From: Clostridia bacterium
GTDB taxonomy: Bacteria; Bacillota; Clostridia; Lachnospirales; Anaerotignaceae
Assembly (NCBI GenBank): GCA_900757025.1
Contig: CAAEMG010000133.1
Coordinates: forward strand, 1-23,855
Direction: 5' to 3'
Length of the DNA: 23,855 bases
Shown: piece after piece, positions 1 to 7,311 of the stretch
Numbering within the stretch: position 1 is the first letter of the stretch
How the letters are laid out: the number at the start of each line of letters is the position of its first letter
Notes under the pieces: generated by a model
What the model was told of the DNA's origin: nothing
The model's database searches: none
The model's input: the letters and a program-made list of their open reading frames with translations, nothing else
Translations under genes and position numbers: made by a program

Positions 1-1281
1 AATCTGTATTAAAAAACCTATCAAAAGCACACCCAAAAGAGGATATAAAAGCACGCTTTTTATTCCTTCAAGGCTTTCCGGCAAAAACGTGAGAAGTTTT
101 TTTATAAATAACATTCCGTATCCTGCGGCAAAGCCTGCCAAAAGTGCCCCTAAAAATCCGCTTCCTCCCGTATTTGCCAAATATCCGCCAACAAAGCCGG
201 AAACAAGAGCCGGTTTGTCACCTATGCTCATGGCAATATAACCTGCCAAAACGGGAAGCATAAAGCCAAACGCCGCATCTCCTGTTCTTTTGAAAAACGC
301 CGCCACAGGAGTATTGCTTCCGAAATTTGACGGGTCAATTTCATAATTATCAAATAAAAAGGCAAGTGCAATGAGTATTCCTCCGCCTATAACAAAAGGG
401 AGCATATGAGATACGCCGTTCATAAGGTTGGCATAAGCACCGCCTGCCTTTGATGAAGCGTTTTTCATATTCTCCCCCGTTTTTTCAGCTTTAAATATTT
501 CTCCTTTGCCGTTAAGAGCGTCCTCTATAAGTCCTTCGGCTCTGTGTATTCCTTCCGAAACCCTTACGTTTATAACTCTTTTTCCGTCAAATCTTTCTGT
601 TTCTGTTTTTCTGTCTGCCGCTATAATTACAGCCTTTGCGTTTTTTATCTCCTCTGCCGTAAGTTTATTTTTTACTCCTCCCGAACCGTTTGTTTCAACT
701 TTTATTTTTATGCCCTTTTTTTCTGCCGCCTGTGCAAGCCCTTCTGCCGCCATATAGGTGTGTGCAATTCCCGTTGGACAGGCAGTTACGGCAACTATAT
801 CATAATAACCTTCTTCTTTTTCTTCCCTCTGCTCCTGATTTTTTTCCGTAATATATAAAAATTCCTCTGCTGTTTTTGATTTTAAAAGTGCCTGCCGAAC
901 TTCTTTTTTCATAAGCATTGTCGAAAGAGCCGCAAGTGCGTTCAAATGCTCGTCTGCTCCGTTTTGGGGTGCGGCTATCATAAATATAAGACGGCTTTTT
1001 CCGTCAAAAGCTCCCCAATCTATGCCGTTTTTTAACACTGCGGCACAAATGGCTGCACTTTTTACTTCTTTGCTTTTTGCGTGTGGAATAGCAACTCCCT
1101 CGCCCATTGCCGTTGTGCCTAATTCCTCTCTTTTTTTTATGTCTTTTACAAATTCATTTTTATTTTTTATAAATCCGCTTTCAAAAAGTCTTTGTGCCAT
1201 TATTTCAATACATTTTTCTTTTGATTGGGCTTCCAAATCAATAAGTATGTTTTCCTGCTTTAAAAGCTCCGATATTTTCAT
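1..1281 (-). CDS. fruA: PTS fructose transporter, EIIABC (C-terminus cut by window edge)
   Basis: Membrane phosphotransferase permease that imports fructose and phosphorylates it to fructose 1-phosphate. The 427 visible codons read in frame from an ATG at 1281 preceded by GGAGG with 6-base spacing, 12 bases after the fruK stop. Domain order is EIIA (about 1-145; GVAIPHAK with the phospho-accepting His67), EIIB (about 160-255; TACPTGIAHTY with phospho-Cys168), then the start of EIIC (from about 280, hydrophobic, GGYLANTGGSGFLG). Full-length fructose EIIABC proteins are about 620 residues, so roughly the last 200 residues of EIIC lie beyond the left edge. Co-transcription with fruK supports the fructose assignment. 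A mannose or 2-O-mannosylglycerate specificity of the same family is less likely. Confidence 0.93.
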   Translation of the reverse strand, partial: MKISELLKQENILIDLEAQSKEKCIEIMAQRLFESGFIKNKNEFVKDIKKREELGTTAMGEGVAIPHAKSKEVKSAAICAAVLKNGIDWGAFDGKSRLIFMIAAPQNGADEHLNALAALSTMLMKKEVRQALLKSKTAEEFLYITEKNQEQREEKEEGYYDIVAVTACPTGIAHTYMAAEGLAQAAEKKGIKIKVETNGSGGVKNKLTAEEIKNAKAVIIAADRKTETERFDGKRVINVRVSEGIHRAEGLIEDALNGKGEIFKAEKTGENMKNASSKAGGAYANLMNGVSHMLPFVIGGGILIALAFLFDNYEIDPSNFGSNTPVAAFFKRTGDAAFGFMLPVLAGYIAMSIGDKPALVSGFVGGYLANTGGSGFLGALLAGFAAGYGMLFIKKLLTFLPESLEGIKSVLLYPLLGVLLIGFLIQI

Positions 1282-1293
1282 TTTCCGCCTCCG

Positions 1294-2208
1294 TTATTTT
1301 ATAAGCCTTAAAACCTCATTTATTTTTTCTTTTGTGGGCGTGCCTATGCTGAAGGCACAAGCGCTTCCGCAGGCACAGGCAAGCTTAAAAGCCTTTTCAT
1401 AATCTCCATAAATCTCTATGCCTGCCGCAAAGCCCGCAACCATGCTGTCACCCGAACCCACAGTGCTTAAAACATTTCCCTTAGGTGCTTTTTTCCTCAA
1501 AATTCTTCCATCGCCGCATAAAAGAACAGCACCTTCTTTTCCCATTGAAATAAGCACATTTTCCGCTCCGCCGCCGTCATAATACTGAAGTTTCCTTCCG
1601 TAGGCTATAATTCCCTCGTCGGTTTCTATTTTTGCCCCGAAAATTTCTTCAAGCTCCTTTAAATTCGGCTTAACCATAAACGGCTTATATTTTAAAGTGC
1701 TTAAAAGTTTTTTTCCTTCCGTATCGGCTATAAAACGTATGCCTTTTTTGTTTGCGCTTTCTGCCAGTTTTTCATACATATCTTTAACATTGCTTTGGGG
1801 AACACTGCCGGAAAGAATAAGCATATCGCCTTTTTTTGCTTCCTCCAAAATTTCCCTAAGCCAGTTAAATTCCCTCTCGGAAATTTCAGGGCCTTTTCCG
1901 TTTATTTCCGTTTCGTTTTTTCCGTTTATTTTTACATTAATGCGTGTCATGCCTTTTTCAAGCACAACAAAATTGTTCTTTATTCCTTTTTGGTTTAAAA
2001 TACGTATAATTTCGTTTCCCGTAAATCCTGCCGCAAAGCCTAAAGCCTTTGTTTCAACGCCAAGCTCCTTAAGAACACAGGAAACATTTATGCCCTTTCC
2101 TCCCGCAACGGCATATTCATTTTTGCTTCTGTTAAGACAGCCTATTTTAAAATTCTCCGTTTCAACAACATAATCTATTGACGGATTAAGCGTAACCGTA
2201 AAAATCAT
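1294..2208 (-). CDS. fruK: 1-phosphofructokinase
   Basis: Cytosolic PfkB-family kinase that turns fructose 1-phosphate, the product of the neighbouring PTS permease, into fructose 1,6-bisphosphate for glycolysis. The 304-residue protein has normal family length. Visible signatures are TLNPSIDY near the N-terminus, the GGKGINVS substrate loop (36-43) and the PfkB C-terminal motif TVGSGDSMVAGF (249-260) with catalytic base Asp254; the usual GAGD is GSGD here. A GTG three codons upstream (2217) is in frame, but it lies inside the GGGGTGA ribosome-binding sequence, so the ATG at 2208 is the better start. It is the first gene of a two-gene fruKA operon. No DeoR-type FruR regulator gene precedes it in this window. 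Confidence 0.93.
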   Translation of the reverse strand: MIFTVTLNPSIDYVVETENFKIGCLNRSKNEYAVAGGKGINVSCVLKELGVETKALGFAAGFTGNEIIRILNQKGIKNNFVVLEKGMTRINVKINGKNETEINGKGPEISEREFNWLREILEEAKKGDMLILSGSVPQSNVKDMYEKLAESANKKGIRFIADTEGKKLLSTLKYKPFMVKPNLKELEEIFGAKIETDEGIIAYGRKLQYYDGGGAENVLISMGKEGAVLLCGDGRILRKKAPKGNVLSTVGSGDSMVAGFAAGIEIYGDYEKAFKLACACGSACAFSIGTPTKEKINEVLRLIK

Positions 2209-2251
2209 ATATATCACCCCGACAAAAATTATAATTTCCTCATAATAAAAA

Positions 2252-2279
2252 ATTATACTTAAATACCATATAAATTAAA
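2252..2279 (-). promoter_or_regulatory. Possible sigma-A promoter for fruKA
   Basis: On the minus strand a TATAAT box (2257-2252) lies 16 bases downstream of TTTAAT. The -10 is perfect but the -35 is weak and the region is extremely AT-rich, so chance similarity is a real possibility. Confidence 0.3.
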
Positions 2280-2290
2280 ATATATACATA

Positions 2291-2335
2291 AAAAAACAGA
2301 ACATCTTCTTTTTTAGAGAAAATGTCCTGTTTTAA
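2291..2335 (-). terminator. Intrinsic terminator after the amt gene
   Basis: On the minus strand AAAACAGGACAT...ATGTTCTGTTTT forms a hairpin (imperfect, AT-rich), followed by a T run, directly after the stop codon of the ammonium transporter. It separates amt from fruKA. Confidence 0.85.
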
Positions 2336-2347
2336 AAAATTTAATTT

Positions 2348-4054
2348 TTATTCAACATCGTTAAGAGCTTCAAAGTTTTCTTCGCCTGTTCTTACTTTAA
2401 CAACCTTTACAACGTCATATACGAAAATCTTTCCGTCGCCGATATGGCCTGTGTAAAGTGTTTTCTTTATGCAGGCGATAACCCTTTCAAGAGGAAGGTT
2501 TCCTATAACTATGTCAACCTGAACACTCGGAAGAAGTGTTGCATCCATTTCAACACCACGGTAAAGCTCTCCGGCACCTTTTTGTATGCCGCAGCCCATA
2601 ACCTGTGTAACCGTCATGCCTGTTACGCCAACATCGTTAAGGGCATTTTTAAGTGCATCAAACTTAGCAAGTTTTGCAACAACGGTAACTTTGTACATTC
2701 CTGTTCTTTCGGCAGTTCCCACAACTTCTCTTTCAACGGGAACGGCTTTATCAATATGTACAGGTTCGCTTACTCCGCTTTCTGCTCCAAGGTCTGTGTT
2801 TGCGTTTATGCTCATTGTACCGGAAACGTCATTTATTGCAAAGCCGGAATAAGCACTTGCAAGACCATGTTCATGAATGTCAAGACCGTCAATTTCAACT
2901 TCGGCAGGAACTCTGAGACCAACGAATTTGTCTACAACTCTAAATACAATGCTCATTGTTACAACAACCCATGCCATAACAGAGAAAACACCCAAAAGCT
3001 GAATTAAAAGCTGCTGAACACCGCCGCCGTAAAAAAGACCGCCGTCTGTTGCAAAAAGACCAACCATTATTGTACCCATTGATCCGCAGGCACCGTGAAC
3101 CGATATAGCACCAACAGGGTCATCAATTTTTGCTTTGTAATCAAAAAATTCAACTGAAAATACTATTGTTATTCCTGCAAAAAGACCTATGAAAAATGCA
3201 CCTACCGGAGAAACAACGTCACAGCCTGCCGTTATGGCAACAAGACCTGCAAGAGCACCGTTAAGTGTCATTGAAACATCAGGTTTTTTGTATCTTATCC
3301 AAGTAATAATCATTACCGTAAAGGTTGAAACTGCTGCCGAAAGGTTTGTGTTCATAAATACAAGGCTTGCCGTAAGCATGTTTTCATCGGTTGACATGGC
3401 AACTGTACTGCCTCCGTTAAAACCGAACCAGCAGAACCAAAGAATAAATACGCCAAGAGCTGCTGCTGTAAGGTTATGGCCCGGTATTGCATGAGGTTTT
3501 CCGTCTGAATCATATTTTCCTATACGAGGTCCAAGTATTCTTGCACCTACGCAGGCTGCAACGCCGCCTACCATATGTACTGCCGTTGAACCGGCAAAAT
3601 CATGGAAGCCTATTGATGAAAGCCATCCTCCGCCCCAAATCCAGTGGCCTGAAATAGGGTAAATAAAAAGTGAAATAATTCCGGAATAAAGGCAATAAGC
3701 TTTAAAATTTGTTCTTTCTGCCATAGAGCCGGAAACTATTGTTGCCGCTGTGGCACAAAAAACTGTCTGGAATATTACATAACACCATTTTGGAAGTGAG
3801 CCGAAATCATAATTTCCCATTATAAGTGGGTCGAAACCGCCTATAAGAGCACCTGTTCCGCCAAACATAAGACCAAAACCAACAAGCCAGTATGCCGGAG
3901 TACCTATGCAAAAGTCCATAAGGTTTTTCATTATAATGTTGCCTGTGTTTTTGGCTCTTGTCATGCCGCCTTCACATAAGGCAAAGCCTGCCTGCATAAA
4001 AAATACCAATGCGGCACCAAAAAGAGTCCACATAACGTCTACGGATACATACAT
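2348..4054 (-). CDS. amt: Ammonium transporter fused to a P-II signalling domain
   Basis: A 568-residue protein joining an Amt/Rh-type ammonium channel (about 1-400, multiple membrane segments) to a complete GlnB/GlnK-like domain (about 453-562). The channel keeps Asp152 in HDFAGS and the twin pore histidines His160 (STAVHM) and His320 (SVHGACGS). The P-II part keeps the T-loop GELYRG with Tyr498, the residue corresponding to the uridylylated Tyr51 of GlnB, the B-loop TGHIGDGKIFV (535-545) and the C-terminal RTGEE. Normally P-II is a separate trimer that plugs the channel, so here the plug is covalently tethered by a linker at about 401-450. The start at 4054 is chosen because AAGGAGGA sits 8 bases upstream; the in-frame extension to 4111 has no such site. 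No separate glnK is visible. Confidence 0.93.
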   Translation of the reverse strand: MYVSVDVMWTLFGAALVFFMQAGFALCEGGMTRAKNTGNIIMKNLMDFCIGTPAYWLVGFGLMFGGTGALIGGFDPLIMGNYDFGSLPKWCYVIFQTVFCATAATIVSGSMAERTNFKAYCLYSGIISLFIYPISGHWIWGGGWLSSIGFHDFAGSTAVHMVGGVAACVGARILGPRIGKYDSDGKPHAIPGHNLTAAALGVFILWFCWFGFNGGSTVAMSTDENMLTASLVFMNTNLSAAVSTFTVMIITWIRYKKPDVSMTLNGALAGLVAITAGCDVVSPVGAFFIGLFAGITIVFSVEFFDYKAKIDDPVGAISVHGACGSMGTIMVGLFATDGGLFYGGGVQQLLIQLLGVFSVMAWVVVTMSIVFRVVDKFVGLRVPAEVEIDGLDIHEHGLASAYSGFAINDVSGTMSINANTDLGAESGVSEPVHIDKAVPVEREVVGTAERTGMYKVTVVAKLAKFDALKNALNDVGVTGMTVTQVMGCGIQKGAGELYRGVEMDATLLPSVQVDIVIGNLPLERVIACIKKTLYTGHIGDGKIFVYDVVKVVKVRTGEENFEALNDVE

Positions 4055-4095
4055 AAAAATCTCCTCCTTAAAAACATAATACCGAAAAATCAAAT

Positions 4096-4124
4096 ACAAT
4101 ACTTTGTGCACAGTTATATTTCAA
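4096..4124 (-). promoter_or_regulatory. Proximal promoter candidate of amt (P2)
   Basis: Minus strand: TTGAAA (4124-4119), 17-base spacer, TATTGT (4101-4096). It would start transcription about 35 bases before the amt start codon, downstream of the leader terminator. It is weaker than the distal promoter at 4192-4220. Confidence 0.45.
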
Positions 4125-4143
4125 TAAACGGTTATTTTTAAAT

Positions 4144-4177
4144 ACAAAAAAGGGTACTGAATTTCTTCAGCACCCTT
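4144..4177 (-). terminator. Terminator in the amt leader (possible attenuator)
   Basis: Minus strand: AAGGGTGCTGAA / GAAA / TTCAGTACCCTT followed by a run of T. It is an uninterrupted 12-bp stem (one G-T pair) with a GNRA-type tetraloop. It begins only about 8 bases after the expected start of transcription from the strong promoter at 4192-4220 and lies about 90 bases before amt. It could be an attenuator for amt or the end of a tiny independent transcript. Confidence 0.85.
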
Positions 4178-4191
4178 GCTTCATGTATTGC

Positions 4192-4220
4192 AGTATACAA
4201 AGTTGTATAATTATTGTCAA
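4192..4220 (-). promoter_or_regulatory. Strong sigma-A promoter in the amt leader (P1)
   Basis: Minus strand: perfect -35 TTGACA (4220-4215), 17-base spacer, -10 TATACT (4197-4192). This is one of the best housekeeping promoter matches in the window, yet it points straight into the terminator at 4177-4144. Confidence 0.75.
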
Positions 4221-4293
4221 ATGTGATTTTTACATTATATATTTTAAAATGAGATATAATTAAATAATACTCATTTGTAAAAAACATACAATA

Positions 4294-4338
4294 AAATAAT
4301 CTGACAAAGGCATATTATATGCGTTGGTCAGATTGTTT
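4294..4338 (-). terminator. Hairpin terminator after the LytTR gene
   Basis: AATCTGAC (4298-4305) pairs with GTCAGATT (4327-4334). Inside, GCATA and TATGC form a second stem across an internal loop. T-rich sequence flanks both sides, so it may work in both directions. It lies about 65 bases past the LytTR stop codon. Confidence 0.6.
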
Positions 4339-4404
4339 TATTTATATATATAATGCAATTTTACATAATTTTCTAAAATATACAATGAAATTTATATATA
4401 TTTT

Positions 4405-5166
4405 TTAAATGTTTTTTTCACTGAATATATCTCTCAAATCCATATACTTTTCTTTCGAAACCGGTATAGCCTCTCCGTTTGTAAGCTGAACAAAATATCT
4501 GCTTATTCCTGTTACATATTCTTTGTTTACGCTGTAGCTTTTGTGCAGCCTTATAAAGTTTTCCGTAAGCATGGCAGACATTTCCTTCAATGTAAGACGC
4601 ACATTAAATTTTTCGTTTCTACAACATACATTGCTGTTCATATTGTCAGCCTCAACATATATTATTTCATCTTCGGAAATAAAATGTCTGTTTCCTTCAA
4701 TGTCTTTTAATACAATTCTGTTGCTCAGCTCCGTATTTTTATTATACGATATAATTCTTTCGGAAAATCCGTCTAAAACAACAGGGTTTGAAACATGAAG
4801 ATGAACCAAGCTGCCTTCGCCGTTTCCCATAACCCATATGTAAGAAACTCTGTGGTTTTTTGCATATATTTTTTCGCTGTCGCTGCATATAACGGTATAT
4901 TTTCCCGTAACAACAAGCATATTTTTAGATTGAAGAGTGCAGGCAAATTTCTGGTTTTTAAGACGGCAGTTTTTATTTACACCAATCTCTTTATTCAGTT
5001 TTTCAACTGTCTTGCTTTTGCCTATGCAAAAATCCTCATCATTTTCGCCTATGTAAACAATATTTTTATCTATACAAGAGATTAGTTTTTCGGGATTTCC
5101 CAAATAAAAGTCCTCTGTTATGCTCTGTATTTTGTCAATTACGGCAGCTATCTCTTTATTGTTCAT
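4405..5166 (-). CDS. LytTR-type transcriptional regulator with N-terminal NTF2/SnoaL-like domain
   Basis: A 253-residue single-chain regulator, probably cytosolic. Residues about 5-130 look like an NTF2/SnoaL-like ligand-binding fold (IDKIQSITEDFYLGNPEKL start, VTGKYTVIC and SYIWVMGNG strands, HLHVSNP end). Residues about 155-250 are a LytTR DNA-binding domain (EDEIIYVEAD, FIRLHKSYSVNKEYV, IPVSKEKY). There is no receiver domain, so it probably senses a small molecule rather than a phosphorelay. The start at 5166 follows AGGGGG with 8-base spacing; a GTG start at 5205 has no comparable site. It is monocistronic, with a promoter candidate at 5232-5259 and a terminator behind it. The fold of the N-terminal domain is inferred from pattern only, and its ligand and targets are unknown. 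Confidence 0.82.
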   Translation of the reverse strand: MNNKEIAAVIDKIQSITEDFYLGNPEKLISCIDKNIVYIGENDEDFCIGKSKTVEKLNKEIGVNKNCRLKNQKFACTLQSKNMLVVTGKYTVICSDSEKIYAKNHRVSYIWVMGNGEGSLVHLHVSNPVVLDGFSERIISYNKNTELSNRIVLKDIEGNRHFISEDEIIYVEADNMNSNVCCRNEKFNVRLTLKEMSAMLTENFIRLHKSYSVNKEYVTGISRYFVQLTNGEAIPVSKEKYMDLRDIFSEKNI

Positions 5167-5231
5167 ATCCCTTTCCCCCTGTTTTAAGCCTAAAAAGTAA
5201 ACCACTAATCAACATAAATTTTGCACATCAT

Positions 5232-5259
5232 ATTACAATATTACCACTAAAATTATCAA
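5232..5259 (-). promoter_or_regulatory. Promoter candidate of the LytTR gene
   Basis: Minus strand: TTGATA (5259-5254), 16-base spacer, TGTAAT (5237-5232). It would give a leader of about 60 bases before the start codon at 5166. Confidence 0.45.
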
Positions 5260-5524
5260 ATACCAGAAATTTATTTCAGTTGTGTCTAAATTTATATACT
5301 TTGCCAAAATAAGTAAATTATTTTAGTTATTTTTACTATAGACGATTATAATTTACAATAATGTGTACTTTTTTGAATATTTATATTGTACTTTTAATAC
5401 AAATGTCACCTTTTGTCCTTAAATAATAAAATATACTGTGTACGTAGTTTCGGTAAAGAGATTAAAACTGTATAACGCCTTCCCACATACTGCAACCCTT
5501 CCCTTACTCAATAATTTCCATACA

Positions 5525-5563
5525 GAAAACTGCCTTCGGCAGCGGCATTTTTTTGCCGTTTTC
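5525..5563. repeat. Perfect three-way-junction palindrome
   Basis: GAAAA (5525-5529) pairs with TTTTC (5559-5563). Between them sit two hairpins with no unpaired linker: CTGCC-TTC-GGCAG (5530-5542) and CGGCA-TTTTTT-TGCCG (5543-5558). Every base outside the two loops is paired. It lies next to a dispersed-repeat copy and may be part of the same intergenic element. Confidence 0.6.
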
Positions 5564-5581
5564 ACGAAGTAAAAATTCTGA

Positions 5582-5628
5582 GAAGATGAAATGTTTCGAC
5601 TACGGTCTTACGACCTACGCTAAACATG
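5582..5628 (-). repeat. Dispersed repeat, copy A
   Basis: Read on the minus strand it begins CATGTTTAGCG and ends GTAGTCGAAACATTTCATC, with an inner palindrome (GGTC TTAC GACC on the plus strand). Copy B at 12819-12864 on the plus strand begins CATGTTGAGCG and ends GCAGTCTAAACATCTTGTC. The two ends match at 10 of 11 and 14 of 19 positions. It resembles the TGTCATTCTGAGCG...AGTCGAA-type intergenic repeats known from many bacterial genomes. Confidence 0.6.
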
Positions 5629-5683
5629 AGAAAATATCGGTAGCTTTTTGTAGAAAAAACTATTCATAAAACCTTAATTTTTT

Positions 5684-5718
5684 TCCAAAAAAAAAGAGCC
5701 TTATACTAAAGGCTCTTT
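5684..5718 (-). terminator. Intrinsic terminator after the aminotransferase gene
   Basis: AAAGAGCCTT (5693-5702) pairs with AAGGCTCTTT (5709-5718). On the minus strand the stem is followed by a long T run, 13 bases after the stop codon. Confidence 0.9.
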
Positions 5719-5731
5719 CAAAATTCATCAA

Positions 5732-6943
5732 TTATTTTTTAAGTTCTTTTGCTTTTTCGCAGAAAAGGTCTCCCAATTTTTTCATGCCTATTCTTATTTT
5801 TTCCGGAGTATTTCCGCCAAAACTCATTCTCATGCAGTTCTTGCCCTTGCCGTTTCCGTTTACAAAGAAACCTTCTCCCGCAAGATATGCGACGCTGCGT
5901 TTTTCAGCCTCCGGAAGAAGAGCTGTTGTGTCAAAGCCTTCCGGAAGTTCAACCCATGTAAAAAGACCTCCGTCGGGATATGTATGCTTTGTTCCCTCCG
6001 GGAAATATTTGTCAAGACATTCCATCATAACGTCACGTCTTTCACGGTACATATCACATATTTTTCTGTGATGCTCAGGATAATATCCTCTTGAGAAAAA
6101 TTCCTCACACATAATCTGTGAAAATGTGCTTGTAAATGAGTTATTTGCTGTTTTCATATGGAAAAGATAAGAGATTATCTCTTTTTCGGCAACTATATAA
6201 CCAAGTCTACTTCCCGGTGCAAAAATCTTTGAAAAGCTGCTGCCCAAAATTACATTTCCTGTTTTGTCGTATGCTTTTATAGGCAAAAGATCTTCTCCGC
6301 TGTATCTAATGTCCTTGTAAGGGTCATCTTCAAGCACAACTATATCATATTTTGACGCAAGCTCTGCAACTTTTTTTCTTCTGTCGGCAGGAAGTGTTTT
6401 TCCTGTAGGGTTCTGGAAAGTAGGTATTACATAAAGCATTTTAGGCTTGTATTCCTTAATTTTTTTCTCTAAGTCTTCCATAATAAGACCATCATCGTCA
6501 CATTCAACAGGAACACATTTTGCCTGAAGCATTTCAAAAATTTCAACACTCTGTACAAATGTAGGGTCTTCAACAAGAACAACATCGCCTGCATTTATAT
6601 AAAGCTGTGCAACAAGATTAATAGGCTCCATGCCGCCGTTTGCTACAAGCACGTTGTCCTTTGTACAGCGAACACCCTTTGGAATCATAAGCTGTTCGGC
6701 TATAACCTCTCTAAGTTCCGGCATACCGAGAGGCGCACCATAAGCAAGTGCCTTAACGGCTTTAACCTTATCTTTAAGTACTTCGTCCATAATTTCATGC
6801 ACTATTTCAACAGGAAGAGCCTCAACAGCCGGTGAACCTCCGCCGAATGAAATAGTATTTGGGTCTGTCATATTATTAAACAAGTATTCAACAACCTTTG
6901 CCGAATCCTCCATCTCTTTAACTCTTTTTGCAAATTCCGCCAT
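5732..6943 (-). CDS. PLP-dependent aminotransferase, class I fold (2-aminoadipate/aromatic type)
   Basis: Cytosolic fold-type I aminotransferase of 403 residues, in the MocR-related group but without the N-terminal winged helix. Visible active-site elements are AYGAPLGMPELRE (68-80), NPTG (178-181) for cofactor contact, VLEDDPYKDIRY (203-214), the PLP-binding Lys239 in SSFSK, the SRLGYIV strand and a substrate-carboxylate Arg in NCMRMSFGG (369-377). Relatives include 2-aminoadipate, aromatic and branched-chain amino acid aminotransferases; the sequence alone does not fix the substrate. The start at 6943 follows AAAGGGG with about 9-base spacing, while the longer frame to 7054 crosses a good promoter (6981-7009) and so cannot be all coding. 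It is monocistronic with its own promoter and terminator, and fits amino acid fermentation alongside the Rnf operon. Confidence 0.9.
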   Translation of the reverse strand: MAEFAKRVKEMEDSAKVVEYLFNNMTDPNTISFGGGSPAVEALPVEIVHEIMDEVLKDKVKAVKALAYGAPLGMPELREVIAEQLMIPKGVRCTKDNVLVANGGMEPINLVAQLYINAGDVVLVEDPTFVQSVEIFEMLQAKCVPVECDDDGLIMEDLEKKIKEYKPKMLYVIPTFQNPTGKTLPADRRKKVAELASKYDIVVLEDDPYKDIRYSGEDLLPIKAYDKTGNVILGSSFSKIFAPGSRLGYIVAEKEIISYLFHMKTANNSFTSTFSQIMCEEFFSRGYYPEHHRKICDMYRERRDVMMECLDKYFPEGTKHTYPDGGLFTWVELPEGFDTTALLPEAEKRSVAYLAGEGFFVNGNGKGKNCMRMSFGGNTPEKIRIGMKKLGDLFCEKAKELKK

Positions 6944-6980
6944 AGCAATAACCCCTTTCACGGTAATATATGTTATTAAG

Positions 6981-7009
6981 ATTATATGCCTAAAAACGTG
7001 TTTTGTAAA
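6981..7009 (-). promoter_or_regulatory. Sigma-A promoter of the aminotransferase gene
   Basis: Minus strand: TTTACA (7009-7004), 17-base spacer, perfect TATAAT (6986-6981). The predicted transcript begins about 30 bases before the start codon at 6943. Confidence 0.75.
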
Positions 7010-7262
7010 ATAAAATATGCTGAAAAATGCCAATGTATTTAAAAAAATCCACAACTCAAAAACAAATGTCTTTTATTTATCGATATTTATACAGTATATA
7101 TTTTGTTTTAATCATATTTTTTACACTGCTCAATTAAAAAAACATTATATAATTAAATATTATAAGCAAAATTAAGGCAGAATTTTTATACATAATCAAA
7201 GCAAATCATTCAAAATAAAAAAATCACAGCCATAATTGCATAAAATTTTAACAATAAAAACA

Positions 7263-7300
7263 CAAAAAAAGACAGAAACCGATATACGGCTTCTGCCTTA
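7263..7300 (-). terminator. Intrinsic terminator of the rnf operon
   Basis: Minus strand: AGGCAGAAGCCG / TATAT / CGGTTTCTGTCT followed by seven T. It lies directly downstream of the rnfB stop codon. Confidence 0.9.
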
Positions 7301-7311
7301 ATTTTTATTAG

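Larger units (their letters stand above)
4055..4404. other. Gene-free stretch upstream of amt
   Basis: Holds, in minus-strand order, a hairpin terminator for the LytTR gene, a strong sigma-A promoter, a terminator directly behind it and a second weaker promoter before amt. No open frame here looks like a gene. Confidence 0.7.
5167..5731. other. Gene-free stretch between the LytTR and aminotransferase genes
   Basis: About 565 bases. It holds a promoter candidate for the LytTR gene, very AT-rich DNA (about 5240-5440), a perfectly paired three-armed structure (5525-5563), a copy of a dispersed repeat (5582-5628) and the aminotransferase terminator. No credible coding frame is seen. Confidence 0.7.
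6944..7311. other. Gene-free stretch between the aminotransferase gene and rnfB
   Basis: About 370 AT-rich bases. It contains the aminotransferase promoter near one end and the rnf terminator at the other. Nothing else recognisable is seen between about 7010 and 7262. Confidence 0.7.

Noticed and set aside
1022..1402. Plus-strand open frame of 126 codons
   Set aside because: Antisense to fruA and fruK; no ribosome-binding site.
7019..7033. TTGGCATTTTTCAGC (minus strand) as a sigma-54 promoter of the aminotransferase gene
   Set aside because: GG and GC are 9 rather than 10 bases apart, and a good sigma-A promoter lies just downstream.
7019..7054. Extended N-terminus of the aminotransferase (start at 7054)
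   Set aside because: The extension is hydrophobic, unlike the family, lacks a ribosome-binding site and runs through the promoter.
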